In this document: piece after piece, positions 19,160 through 31,482 of the stretch | How positions within the stretch are numbered: the stretch's first letter is position 1 | Layout of the letters: every line of letters begins with the position of its first letter | Assembly (NCBI GenBank): GCA_023846275.1 | Contig: CM043877.1 | Coordinates: forward strand, 14,429,107-14,493,106 | Length of the DNA: 64,000 nt | Reading direction: 5' to 3' | Origin: Vanilla planifolia | Lineage: Eukaryota; Streptophyta; Magnoliopsida; Asparagales; Orchidaceae | Notes under the pieces: generated by a model | The model's input: only the letters and a program-made list of their open reading frames with translations | Told to the model about the DNA's origin: nothing | Database searches by the model: none | Made by a program: the position numbers and the translations under genes

Positions 19160-20170
19160 AAGGAAATCCCACAAGAGGGGTGGGTGAATTGTGTATTTAA
19201 AATTTTTATAATTTTCGAAATTAAAACTTAAAAGTTTTAAGCACGAATAAAGAAATTTGAACACAAAAGTTTTTAGGTGGTTCGACTCAAAACCGAGTCT
19301 ACGTCCACCCCCAACCGGTGTTGGAAGAAATCCACTAAATGCACCAATTACAAGTGGGGTTTTTCGTACGGTTCACCTCAAACCTAGTTGGGATTTTTAC
19401 TACGACTAATCCCAAAACTACTTGAGTTTTTTTTGGGCTCAACTCAAACCCGGGGCTTTAGCACTACTGTCGGGATGCCCTTGCCCCAAAACGAAAAATA
19501 CAACGATTAGCAAAAAGAACTTAGGAGAAATAGGAGGAAAAAGGGAGGCACACACAATTGAAAAATTAGAGGGATAGAAATGAGAAAAAAATTGAATCAA
19601 GAACCTCTAATTCCAAGCGTCTTGTTGCAGTTCTCCTTTTGAGCTTGAAGGCACCGTTTTTGCTTGTGATTGCTCGAATTTGAGATCTGAAATCTTTAAA
19701 AAATTTAGCAAAGGTAAACTAAATAAATCTTAATTCTTCCCTATTTAGTCCCACACTGCAGAACTGAAGTCGGCGCACTACTTTATAAGGAATTTGTGCT
19801 GTTTAACTCTCGAGCCTCTGTGGGGCTGGCTCCCCCCTTCCTTGACCAGGATTTCATCACCTGGTCGGGTTGACTTGACCATGCACTGTTCATTAACCGT
19901 TGACTGTCGCTGCAGTTTGACCTAGCCGAGCTCCTCTCTGCGGGCTTTGGGCGGGCTTGGCTTAGCCAAGCACTGTTCATTTGACTGTTGACCACTACTG
20001 TAGTTTGACCTCGCCGTGCTCCTCTCGACGGGCTTTGGGCAGGCATGGCTCGCCCTTTTTCGGGTCAACCAATTTTTAATTTCTAAAAAACCTGGACGGG
20101 CTAATTGCGTGACGGGTCGGCCCGCCCAGTGCTACAGTGAATTTTCCCGAGACTTAAGCTGTTTTAGGGT
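19160..20170. repeat. Dispersed-repeat-like block, GC-richer
   Basis: The block opens with an 'agaggggtgggtgaattgtg' phrase and continues with 'ggtggttcgactc' and 'cgtccacccccaacc' phrases. These phrases recur together in many plant genome repeats, so I take it as a dispersed repeat without assigning a class. It is clearly GC-richer than its surroundings. ORFs at 19783-20046 and 20016-20222 lie in it but show no recognisable domain. Confidence 0.5.
19875..20055. repeat. Two tandem copies of a ~95 bp GC-rich repeat
   Basis: The phrase series 'cactgttcatt ... gttgac ... gcagtttgacct ... ccgagctcctctc ... cgggctttgggc ... ggctt' occurs twice in direct order, at about 19882-19962 and 19972-20052, with roughly 80-85 percent identity by eye. 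Confidence 0.8.
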
Positions 20171-20179
20171 TGATTGGAA

Positions 20180-21960
20180 GATTTTTTGTGCCAAATATTT
20201 TACTATAAGTGTACAACAATAATTTTATATTTTTATAGTAATATAAGTTATTTAAGTATCTATGAAAAGAAATTCATAAAAAACAATTCTTACATAATAT
20301 TAACAAATCAAATACCAATGTCTATATATTTTGTCAATTACGCTTGGCCCAAAAATCAAATATCAGTATTTTTTAATTTTACAATATTTTTAAATTTTAA
20401 TACTACTAGTGTGCCTCATAATCTCAAAAATTGAACATCTCAATTTCAAGAAAATTAATAGAAACTCAAATATGAAAATTCTAGTACATGTCTCAAATTT
20501 CCTTGAAGTATGCCATGGTTTCAAGGTTTTTAGATACCACTATTTTAGACATGTCAAATACATGGCTTGATTTAATTAAATATTAATAATTTTACTTAAA
20601 ATCAAGCCTAAATAAAATATAAACATTTATGCTTGACTCATCAAACACGAGGGGTAACACTTTTAATTGTTCATAATTCTTGCTTGTTTGGGTGGAGCTT
20701 GTTTTTTACAATTTTGCTGATTGTTACATGTAGAATGACCTCCAATTAGCTTTTGATTGTGTTTTTTTGTGCAATAGAGTTGTCTTCAAAATCTTTTTGG
20801 AATTCTTTAAAGTGAAAAATAATTTTTTAATACAACAAAAGGTTATGCATGAAAATTTTAATAACAAAGAGCTTACAAGTCTTGGTGTTGTTTGAGGTGA
20901 GAGAATTTTTGGATTATAGAATCACATAGTGTATATCTTTTATAAAAATAATAGTCTATTCTCTTATTCAATTATTTTGGAATCATTTTATTTCAGGTAT
21001 AGATACACATAAAATTGGATGATATGTCACCCAAAACAATTGGATACCTATTTTTGGTTGTGTTAATGATCTAAAAACATCTATGTATTATATATCCTTG
21101 TGACATGGGTGAAAAATGTGAACTTCTTGTTTTCACTTAAGTTAATTGTTATCTAACAAATAGATTTTGAGATGAAAACATGAGATAATGCATAATCAAA
21201 TATCTCTTTCTATATATATATATATAAACACACTTTGAGAACTTATTATCTTATTGGGTTAAAGTGATGATACTAATCATATGTGTTTATAAAGTAATGT
21301 GATGAGAAACATTTTGCACTAATCTATTTGTTGTAAGCATTATTTATCCATTTCAATTTTTTAAGTCTGTAATCAACAAAGTGACAATTCCTTTGCACAT
21401 TAGAAACATAAATTGGCACATGATTATTTTTACATTAAAATGTCGATTGACTTTGATATGACTATATAACTTCGCTTATAAGTTAAATAAAAGTGTTCTC
21501 TTTTTGTAAAATATATATTAATTAGCAAAGAGAAAAATGTTTAAATTTTGTTGATTTAAAAGGGGGAATTTGATACCCTTTTTTAGGGTTCAAAATTCAA
21601 ATACTCAAGCAAAAAAATAACAAAATTAAAAATTTAATAAAAAATAATATTAATCTTATTATTTATATTTATATTAATATAATATAAATTAAGAACTAAT
21701 ATATTTTAACACTCGCTTTCTCTATAGCTTAGATATTTATCATCAATTTGTCACAATTTTTTTTAAAGGGAGTTTGACGCTTTGAACATATGGACCAATT
21801 GGTTATCGAAAAAAGTAAATTGGGTTCATAAAAAATGGCTGTGGTATATTAGCGAATTGGCCTACTACAAAAAAGAGAATTCAAAAGTTTAGGAATTTAA
21901 GATCAGAACAAAGATGGGGAAACTTAAACGTCTCCCTAAAAGGGATAAGACAAAGTTGAA
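20180..21960. other. AT-rich intergenic DNA, no gene recognised
   Basis: No supported gene. The part nearest 21960 lies just 3' of a copia RNase H on the minus strand, so it may contain that element's 3' untranslated region and long terminal repeat, but I could not find the matching repeat. Confidence 0.4.
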
Positions 21961-21967
21961 GAGAAAG

Positions 21968-22396
21968 TTATCTATCTTTCAAAAATATATGAGTGGGGTC
22001 AAATATATGACAGGATATTTTGACTGATGACATTCTCACTAATGAAGCGATAATGAATTTCAATGTCCTTGGTTTTCTAATTATAGATAAATTACTTGCA
22101 ATGTGAATAGCAACTTGATTATCATAATACATAGGCTTTGGTTTTGAATTATGAAAACTAAGTTCTTTAATTAAATACTTAATCCAAAACACTTGACAGG
22201 TTGTCTGAGCTATGGCTTGATATTCAATTTTAAAACTAGATTAAGCTATTGTGGTTTATTTCTAGTTTGTCTAAGTGATCAGATTACCTTCTAATAAGGT
22301 ACAATAACTTGAAGTTGATTTATCGCCTTTTTAAAGCCAGTGTAATCGTTCTTAGAATACACCTCAATTTATAAATCATAATATTTTACAAATTGC
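21968..22396 (-). mobile_element. Ty1/copia RNase H fragment
   Basis: The minus strand reads, with one frameshift and a few stops, as the C-terminal RNase H domain of a copia polyprotein. Blocks in order are: DRRSTSSYCTLLEGNLITW, SKKQTTIA, EYQAIAQTTCQVFWIKYLI, KPMYYDNQVAIHIASN, and the final [10 protein letters not shown] block that corresponds to the ADIFTK end of the family. The fragment starts abruptly at about 22396, where the gypsy fragment begins, so a breakpoint lies there. No reverse transcriptase precedes it. Confidence 0.88.
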
Positions 22397-24420
22397 ATTA
22401 GTCATCTTGGCAAACAGCACTACGAGCATTTTAAAGATCAAATGGTATGATTAAGAACTCCTGTATCTCTTCTTAGAATTTAAAAGTTGTCTTCTACTTG
22501 TACTCTTCTTTGATTCTAATTTAATACTAGTTACCCTACAAATCTATCTTAGGGAATATCATAGTCCTGCACTTCATGTCCAATCTAAAATCCAACCAAA
22601 GAATAGGGAGACAATATTTTATAGTTATGTATTGTCTTATTATTTTTATGCTTTCTCTAAGTTTCATTTTTTGCATACACTAATAAAGCTTGAAGAGCAC
22701 ATAGACTTAATCTATCACTAAGAAAATCTTTTCCAAATGATTTTTTATGTCTCTAAAACTTTGGGTCTTTTTTAGTTCATTCCATAATCTATTCAATTAA
22801 GTAATGATAAACCAAGAAGCAACTTTAGTATGTTAAATACTTTGATAGGTAGTAATTGAGTTTAAGAGTCTTCAAGAAGTATGTCCTTATCTTCTTCTAA
22901 CAAATTCTTAAAACTTTGATGCAAAAAACCTAGTTCTTCAACACTCTAAGTCCTGTAACAATATCAAAGAATTTAGAAATGCAACTATTAGAACTTTTAT
23001 TCTCAAATTCTTTCTAATCCAAGATTTTATAATTTTTTGTTTTCTACAAATAGATGGGAATTGGTTGATGTGATATTGGAACTAGTTTTAGGTTAAACAA
23101 GATGTGGTGGCCATTTTTTTATTCTTTCTTAAGACAAAAGGTGTCAACTTCATTATTATGGGTAACATCCTAGTCATTCAACCAAGGAAAACCTTGATAA
23201 TATATAACAAACATCTTGATGAAGCACCAACCAAAACACTCTAAATATGAACCCATGGTCAATAGAACTTGACATCTTTAGTTTACTGACATTTTTTTTA
23301 TCTACTTACCCTACTTAATATGATTAGGGACATGATATAGGAGTCGTGTTCATTCTAGAAAACATGGCTTTAGACAATATATTCATGTTGTTATCTCCAT
23401 CTATGGCCAACTTATAAGATGAGTGAAAATGTTGGTATTACTATAATTCTCTGTATGTTGGGATACAATCAAGATACACCTTATAACAAGTATATTAGGA
23501 GTTTGTTTTACACCTGATAACAAGTATATTAGGAGCTTGCTTATAATCATTATAGTCATTCTCTCTAGAAATTGATTAGCATCTTAATTTTTCAATGTAA
23601 CCTTAAACTCAAAATTGTCTTCACGATGTGTTTCTTTTAATTTTTTTCTTCATAAGATATTCTTGGAAAATATGTATTAACTGACCACTAGTCTAACATC
23701 TAAATTGAGACAAAACACTTTTAATTCTTGTAGCCATTTCTCATATCTAAATTGGTTTTTTAACTTTCTTGTCACTTATTTTACTCACTCTATATGGGGC
23801 ATTGATTTCAAATGAGTGAGAATATTTTTAGTTATAATAAAAGTTTTGTTTGGATCGATATATCTATAACAATATATTATCTTCAAAATCTCTAGTTTAA
23901 TCCTTTTTGAAACCTAAATAATGTGATATGATCTTCATAAACCTTATAATGAATAGTTTGTCAAGAGCTTACCTATGTATTCAAAGAAAGACTTTTCTCT
24001 TTACTTTAATGTGGTTAACTCATTTAACATTCAATGCATAAGATAGATAGGGATGCATTAGGTTTTTAAAATAGTGATAATCTCATCTTAGCAAGTCACA
24101 AGCTAAAGTCTTAATCTCACTTTGTGATGCACTTTTTCTAATTAGAATACTTTAGCCTTTCTCATTAACTCCATCTTGGCTCACCTTATTCAACACTCAT
24201 ATGAAATTTCTATCAAATTAATGTTTCATGTCTCCATTAATCAATCTCTAAATTGTTAGCATTTAACATTATAAAACGAATGTTTTTTACTTTTCTACTT
24301 ATGTATACACTTAATTAAATGTGCTTACCTACATGCCTTCTAGGTGCATCATTCAAATAATCTCTCAATGACAGTAGACAAAGAAGAATTTGTTCAGTTG
24401 GATGAGCCTGTATGACTTGG
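22397..24420 (-). mobile_element. Ty3/gypsy fragment (gag, protease, reverse transcriptase), copy 1
   Basis: This is an inverted copy of 44475-46480. On the minus strand, gag-like sequence (about 24000-23800) is followed by an aspartic protease region at about 23430-23130, with LAIDGDNNMNILSKAMFSRM and then the 'GRPWLYDxDV'-type block as GFPWLND*DVTHNNEVDTF. Next comes the linker LLEEDKDILLED (about 22910). Then the start of reverse transcriptase at about 22780-22400, with IKYCLPILWLD, IFPKIDL and FLIIPFDL, matches the gypsy blocks YRFPIPRLD, FSKIDLR and FLVMPFGL. Several in-frame stops show it is dead. There are no LTRs at its edges: one end meets copia RNase H, the other the R2 promoter. 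Confidence 0.82.
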
Positions 24421-24990
24421 GAGGTACTTAAGATGCCATGTTCTCCTTAGATCAAACAATAATTGAAATCTAACCATTGAAAAGGCTATAAGAAACACTA
24501 CATAGATTTTGAGTGGTAGTCACTATTTTAAAATCAAATTAAAATGCAAATAATATTTTGGTGGATAAATTTTGTAGGGAATAGAGTGATATGAAAATTA
24601 TTCAACCCACGATAATGAATAATATTTGCTAAGATCATTCACATTATTTGGCCTACAATAAGAACATAAAGATCATTCATGAATAAATATATATATAATT
24701 TTATTTTTTTTAAAAGTATTATAAGAGATATATTATTTTTAAATGTTCAACTAATGTGATTGGAATATTGTAAATTATATTTAAGTTTAGTTTATGTTGA
24801 GAGAATATTGTTTTAGTCAATAAAAATGGATAAAAAAAAGTATCATAAAACTGTTAAAATATTATAAGAAGTTCAAATTGTCTTTCAAAAAATGTTAAAT
24901 TATTTAATCGCTAATACATTGTTAAATATTATTTAATCTAAAAAATAATTAATTTTTTTAACCCATAACATAATATTAATTTTACTAATG
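24421..24990 (-). promoter_or_regulatory. R2 promoter-region relic, copy C
   Basis: Read on the minus strand this matches the upstream regions of R2 copies D (42870-43350), E (43570-44050) and B (29750-30110), including the gagaatattrtt and tcaaaatctaat blocks and the phrase ending 'cttaagtacctc'. It stops about 280 bases short of where the R2 start codon should be, because the gypsy fragment begins. No R2 codons remain in this copy. Confidence 0.75.
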
Positions 24991-27130
24991 TTAATTTTAT
25001 TCTCCTATTTATTATCTTCTATTATGTGAACTTTAATATCTCTTTCTCATATGATTGGTTATTTTATAACCTCAAACAAAGGTTAATGTAATAAAAAAAA
25101 CTCACAAAAAGATAACTCTTTCATCGAGATCAAATACACCCATCAATTGTAGTATATTGGGGATAGTACCTCTTAGAAAGATATGCTTAAATGCCCATTC
25201 ATGGTACTGGGATTAGATGAAGAGGAACTCGAATTGTGGCTCTCCATCTGTAATTTTCAAGAAGTGCCCACATGACAAGCAATCCACAATGTCCTCTATA
25301 GTGAGACTCAATGCGAGGGATGACTTTTGCACTTACTTTGCCTCCCACAATCACGAGGTGCTTCAAAATCTCAACGAGCATCACATGCCTTATCTTAAGG
25401 TACTAGTTCTTCTTTAGAAGCTTGTTAGTGGGTCACCCATTCAAGACCAAGAAAAACAACTTTATTCAAATTAAGAGTAATAATAGCGTTGACAAGAAGC
25501 ATAGAAAGATAATAGAGCTCATAGGTTAAGCTTTATCTCTTCTAAAAGTTATAAAAAAAAATTTTATTTCATCTTTTTACTTAAAATTAAAATTTCTTTT
25601 GTCATTTCATATCATCACTGATTTTATTAAACATTTATTTATAATACATTTAATAAGCATATATATTTTAAAATATTTTAAATTTATTTTTTATGAATCA
25701 AATTCATATTTAATAATAATAATATCAAATATAACTTAGGACAACCAATCCTATATTATAAAAAATTGTTAAAATGTTTTTAACAAAGACAAATGAAGTT
25801 ATTGAAAGAAAATTTAATTATAAAAAATAATTTATTCTAAATATATGATATATATCAAATACATTTTCATTTGAACATAATTTAATCTAAGATAATAATT
25901 AATCATAAAATCATTTTAACACAACTTAACTTAGGATATTTGCCAAATAGAATTTCACTTATAACCCTATTAATATAAAGACTATTCTGTTAAACTAACT
26001 TTAATTTCACATGTTATGCTATCAAATAGATTCTTAATATCAGATGATTGTGTCTTGAAAGATTAAAAGATATTTTTTAAAACTTTTAAAAGATTTTAAT
26101 GTCTTTTACAAATAAGTATATTTTTTTTTGAAATAAATCTAAAGTTTGGTAAAAAAAACTTTTTCTAAAAGGCTTCTGGGCAAGTGATTATAAAGGAAAA
26201 AAAGTTCTTAATTTGAAGTTTGGATTAAGTTAAGAGAATTTTAAAATATGTAATTGTAAGAATAGTTTAAAAAGATGTTTAGGTTTTGAATTCTAAGAAA
26301 AAACATTAAAAATGATTGAAGATAAAAAGTTAATCAATGGAAGTTACAAACTAAAGATAATACTTTAATGAGATCTAAATATATTATTCATGCTATTAAC
26401 CTCATATTACAATTAATAGATTATAAAGCGAGAGAAGAGAGGAGAGAAGGAATTCAATCAAGGGGCAAAGAAAGTCTTCAATGAGTTTAAGTTTTTTTAT
26501 TGGATTAAACAACATATGAATGTTATAAAAGGAGAATGGGGGCAAAAATAGCACTTTTATTCCTTAGCACCTATAAAAATGGATTCCCTAGTCATCAAAA
26601 TTAACGTTAGAAAAGATTAAAATGTTTAAAAAATATCATTTATAGATCTATGATTTATTAATCCAATAAAGATAACTTAAACTCATTTTCTATTCTTTTT
26701 TGTACTATGATTAATCTTATTTTATGTGCATCATAAACTTATCTTCAATTTCTTTAGATACTTTCCTTGCACACAAGCACTTTTTGTAATTTCTATTAAG
26801 AAGAACCATAGTTGGACGACATGCTATTATTGCAATAAACAAAAGAAATAATTCTAAAGTTAGCTTTTAATACTGATAAAGCTTTCAGATGCCATTATTA
26901 TAAATTGATATGCAAAAAGATATTTTTATGAAATTATATCCCAAATAAGAGATAAATGAGCAAACAGAATGTTGAGAAAAAAAAATACCATGTTAACGGT
27001 ATTACTAAGAATAATATAACTTCATACGTTTTGAATTTATCGAGCTTGATCATGTCATTAATGTTAAAAAAGCATGATAAGATTAAGGATGTTGAAGACT
27101 AGAAGCTTTTAATTGGAGCTAACTTTAAAG
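24991..27130 (-). repeat. R2 unit C, 5' flank (inverted)
   Basis: Reading from 27130 downward, this repeats the 5' flank of units A and B: the block after the microsatellite, the block at 26500-26900, the ttaagaatctatttgatagc block near 26040-25900, and the ORF remnant. Together with unit B (starting near 27740) it makes a head-to-head pair with a short spacer. Confidence 0.75.
25180..25430 (+). pseudogene. Unrecognised conserved ORF remnant (copy 2 of 3)
   Basis: This is the counterpart of 9125-9400 and 29260-29520. Plus-strand reading gives LGLDEEELELWLSICNFQEV in one frame, then KQSTMSSIVRLN and EHHMPYLKVLVLL in another, so at least one frameshift has occurred. A stop codon falls in the LGLL segment that is open in the third copy. 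Confidence 0.35.
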
Positions 27131-27156
27131 AAGAGTTATTCTCTTTTTAGATATTC

Positions 27157-27329
27157 ACACACACACACGCACATCCAACACCCACACACCCAACACGCAC
27201 ACGCACACGCTCACGCACACGCACACGCACACGCACACGCACACGCACACGCACACGCACACGCACACGCACACGCACACGCACACGCACACGCACACGC
27301 ACACGCACACGCACACACACACACACACA
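27157..27329. repeat. Compound (CA)n / (CACACG)n microsatellite
   Basis: A run of CA units grades into about 20 copies of the hexamer acgcac and back to CA at the end. Both strands are therefore open as His-Ala or Cys-Ala/Val repeats, which is a consequence of the repeat and not evidence for a protein. The run sits at the outer edge of unit C, the same place where units A and B have simple TG/CA repeats. Confidence 0.97.
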
Positions 27330-27739
27330 TATTTATATATTGATATATCTCAATATAAATAAGAATATTATTTTTGATATCATTATTAACTTTAATTTTT
27401 TTCATCATTTTTTAAGCATACAATGAATTGTCTCTCAAATAATCATTATCTTTCTAAGACTAAAAGTCCATTAATTATGTTAATAAATTAAGCAAACATT
27501 AACTTTTTGATTAATCTAATGACAATTCTAAACAATTCACAATTATGAGTGAACATATTAATTTTATTTTCTTAGAGAGATTCTCACATAAGTTACCTCA
27601 TGTTTAATCCATATTTCATAAGCATTGTTTGAGTTCATAATTGTATTATGCTTGTGGTATTTAAGTTACAATACAAGATGTTAACATCATACTTATACAT
27701 TTTATGTAGATCAGAGTATGGCACAATGGATTGTACTAA

Positions 27740-30340
27740 TTCACACACACACACACACATGTATATTTGTATATATATGTACAAATAAAATAAAATTTTT
27801 ATCATATCGTTTTTGGTGAATATCTATAAAGAGAATAACTCTTCTTAAAAGTTAGCTCCAATCATAAGCTTCTCGTCTTCAACATCCTCAATCTTATCAT
27901 GTTTTTCACCATTAATGACATAATCAAGGTAAATAAATTCAAAGCATATGAAATTACATTATTTTTAGTAATACCATTGACATCGTATTTGCTTTCTCAA
28001 CATTCCTTTTGCTAACTTGTCTCTTCTTTAGGAAATAGTTTCATAAAAATATCTCCTTGCATGTCAACTTGCAATAATGACATATGAAAGCTTCATAAGT
28101 ATTAAAAGGTTACTTTAGAATTATTTCTTTTGTTTATTGCAATAATGACATCTAGTCTCAACTATGATTCTTCTTAATAAAAATTACAAAAAGTGCTTGT
28201 GTGTAAGAAAAGTATCTAAAACAATTAAAAATGAGTTTGTGGTGCATATAAAATAAGATTAGTCATAGTATAAAAAAGAATTGAAAACCTTCTTTGCCCT
28301 TTGATTGAATTCCTTCTCTTATCTCTTCTCTCTATTTTAGCACTATCAACTATAATATGAGACAACAACCTCAACAATATATTTAAACCTCATCAAAATA
28401 TTACCTTTAGTCTATAAACTCCATTGACTTGCTTTTTATCTTCAATTCTTTTTAATGATTTTTTTAGAATTCAAAACCTAAACATCTTTTTAAGCTATTC
28501 TTATAATTGCATACTTCAAAATTCTCTTAACTTAATCCAAACTTCAAACCAAGAATTTTTTTTTCTTTATAATCACATGCCCAAAAGCATTTTAGGAACA
28601 TTTTATTTCTCATAAATATAATTATTTGTAAAAGTCATTAAACTCTTCCAAAAACTTACAAAATATCTTTTAATCTTTCAAGACACAACCCGATGATATT
28701 AAGAATATATTTGATAGCATAAGATGTTAAATTAGAGTTCGTTTAACATAATAATCCTTATATTAATGGGGTTAGAAGTGAAATTTTATTTAACAAATAT
28801 CCTAAGTTATGTTAAAATTATTTTATGATTAATTATTATCTTAGATTAAATTATGTTCAAATAAAATTGTATTTGATGTCTATCATATATTTAGAATAAA
28901 TTATTTTTTACAACTAAATTTTATTTCAATAACTTCATTTGTCTGTGTCAATGACATTTTTAACAATTTTTTATAATATAGGATCGATTGTCTTAAGTTA
29001 TTTTTGATACCATTATTATTAAATATGAAATTGATTCATTAAAATTAAATTTAAAATATGCTAAAATATATATAATTATTAAATATATTATAAATAAATG
29101 TTTAATAAAATCAATGATAATATGAAATACCAAAAAAATTTAATTTTTAAATAAAAAGATGAAATAAAATTTATCTTTATAACTTTTAAAAAAGGTAAAG
29201 CTCAACTTATGAGCTATATTATCTTTCTTCTATGCTTCTTGTGAACACTATTGTTACTCTTAATTTGAATAAAGACTTTTTGAATGGATAACCCCACTAA
29301 CAAGCTCCGAAAGAAGACCTAGGATCTTAAGATAAGGCATGTGATGCTCGTCGAGATTTGAAGCTCCTCCTAGTTGTGGGAAGCAAAGTGAATTTACAAC
29401 ATTGTCCCTCTCATTCAGTCTCACGGTAGAGGACGTTGTCGATTGCTTGTCATCGACACTTCTTAAGGTTGTAGATGGAGAGACACAATTCGAATTCCTC
29501 TTCATCTAATCTTAGTAGCATGAATGGGCGTTTGGGCATGTCTTTTTTATAGGTACTTTGCCAATATACTACAACCAATGAGTGTATTTGATCTCGATGA
29601 AAGAGTTATCTTTTTGTGAGTTTTTTTTTATTACAATAACCTTTGTTTTAGGTTATAAAATAACCAATCACATCAGAAAGAGATATCAAAGTTCACATAA
29701 TAAAAGATAATGAAGAGAAAAATAAAGTTAAAATTTGTAAAGTTAATACTAAAACAATATTCTTTCAATATAACTAATCCCAAATATAATTTAATATATT
29801 CTAATCACATTGTTTGAATATTTGAAACAAATATATATTATGTTACTTTGAAAAAAAACCAAATAAAATTTTTTATACATATATTAATGAATGATCTTTA
29901 CATTTTTACCAAATAATCCTCTTCTCAATCAATATTATTCATTGTCATGGGTCGAAATATGATTTGTATTTTATTTTGATTTTCAAATAGTGACTACCAC
30001 TCAAAATCCCTGTATCATTTCGTATAGCCCCACTCCAATAGTCAATTCTCAATTATCATTTGATCTAAAGAGAACGTGATATCTTAAGTACTACTCAATC
30101 AAGCTACAAAATTCTCTAAGCATAAGTTGCACTGTAAAGAAGATGTGGTAAGACTTATTGCAATGAGCAAAAGTAGGTGGTATCCACTCCAAGACTCTCC
30201 TAACGCCCATAACAAACTTGAAAATTCAAAATTTCCCTTCGCTCCATCTCCCCTAATTCTCTTTATAAACTTACCCTTTGTCTCCTCATCAACAAATTAA
30301 TTCCTCTCCCACTCCTAGATCAAATTTTGCTTAATTTATT
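27740..30340 (+). repeat. R2 unit B, 5' flank with first promoter and 5' UTR relic
   Basis: From the (CA)n at 27741-27760 onward this matches unit A in order. After the ORF remnant it contains the R2 promoter region (29750-30230), a TATA box at 30264-30269 in the context ctctttataaactt, and a pyrimidine-rich leader (ttgtctcctcatcaac) like that of copy E. The sequence then departs near 30340, just before a start codon would come. Confidence 0.75.
29260..29520 (-). pseudogene. Unrecognised conserved ORF remnant (copy 3 of 3)
   Basis: Minus-strand reading frames give LRLDEEEFELCLSIYNLKKC in one frame. In the 81-codon ORF (29505-29260) it gives KQSTTSSTVRLNERDNVVN, then NLDEHHMPYLKILGLLSEL. Comparison with the other two copies suggests the ancestral frame ran from the acidic-Leu start through KQSTMSS to HHMPYLKVLGLL. 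Function unknown; it always lies between the unit's outer flank and the R2 promoter. Confidence 0.35.
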
Positions 30341-31390
30341 AACATAATTAATGAACTTTTAGTCTTAGAAAGTAATGGTTATTTAAGAAATTTAGATTAT
30401 TCATTGTATGTTTTAAAAATAATGAAAAAATTAAAGTTAATAATAATATCAAAAAAATATATTCTTATTTACACATGATATTCATTTACACATTTAAGAT
30501 TTACTTATTTATGAGCTTTTCATAAGTGTCATGATTTTATAAATTTTATTATCAATTTATATTGAGATATTATTTATATATTAAAATCCACTTAAATTTT
30601 CTAAAACTAAATTTCTTACATATATTAAAGATCATACTACAAATTATAGAGAGTGGAAGACAAAAATGTCATGTGAGGTGTTAGTTATATTATGGAGAGA
30701 CATATAATGAGAAATTTTATATCATGTAAATTTTGATATAATACTTGATATGTTTATATTAAAGATTTTAATGAAATGCATGTTGTATATATATGATAAT
30801 TAATGTTTTATTTTTATAAGACGATTGTGTTAAAAAAATAATTTAAGAAATTTAGTTTAATCATTATCCTCACCAAATGACATTTAAAAATTATCAAATA
30901 AATTTCTTGAACTTCTCTTGACAAATTCTATCAAAATACATAATTATTAAAATTTTCAAAACACTTTCCAAGTAAAAATGCTTTGCAATGCTCACATTAA
31001 ACGTTATTACACTCACCCAAATACATAATTTAATAACCCAATGCCATACTAATATTTATATTATATTAAATATATAAGTCAATAATATTTTTTCTTTGCT
31101 AATTATGCTTAAAATTCTTTTAACAACTGAAGTCTTATATATAAACAACTTACAACTTGCAACTTGAAGAAAATTTATTAAAAAAATTAAAATTTCTAAA
31201 TAATCATATTTTTACCTTTAAAAACTTTTAAATCATGTGATTGATTTAAAATATAAACTATTTATGTAATAATTATAAATTAATTAATTTAAATGTATGA
31301 TATTACATACATTATTCGTTGTTTATAAAGTAATAAAAATATTAGATCAAAAACATGATCCAAAAATTAAATGAGATAAAATTCGAAATA
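30341..31390. other. ~1 kb AT-rich insertion between two R2 leader regions
   Basis: This stretch separates the first promoter/leader relic of unit B from a second TATA/leader joined to the R2 frame. It has no gene and I could not see terminal repeats, so it may be an insertion or the join between two different R2 copies. Confidence 0.45.
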
Positions 31391-31412
31391 TCATCTCCCC
31401 ACATTCTTTCTT

Positions 31413-31419
31413 TATAAAT
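31413..31419 (+). promoter_or_regulatory. TATA box of R2 copy B
   Basis: TATAAAT in the context ttctttctttataaat, 64 bases before the ATG at 31483. Copies D (42701-42696) and E (44217-44222) carry TATAAA in the same ttctttataaa context about 95-98 bases before their ATG. Confidence 0.6.
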
Positions 31420-31482
31420 ATGAAATTGTCTTTATCTCTCTACGCCATGCTCCAAGATCAACTTCAACCTTCTTAGTCAGTG

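Noticed and set aside
27113-27408. Open frames of His-Ala and Cys-Ala repeats on both strands
   Set aside because: They come from the CACACG/CA microsatellite; any such hexamer without stop codons gives open frames on both strands.
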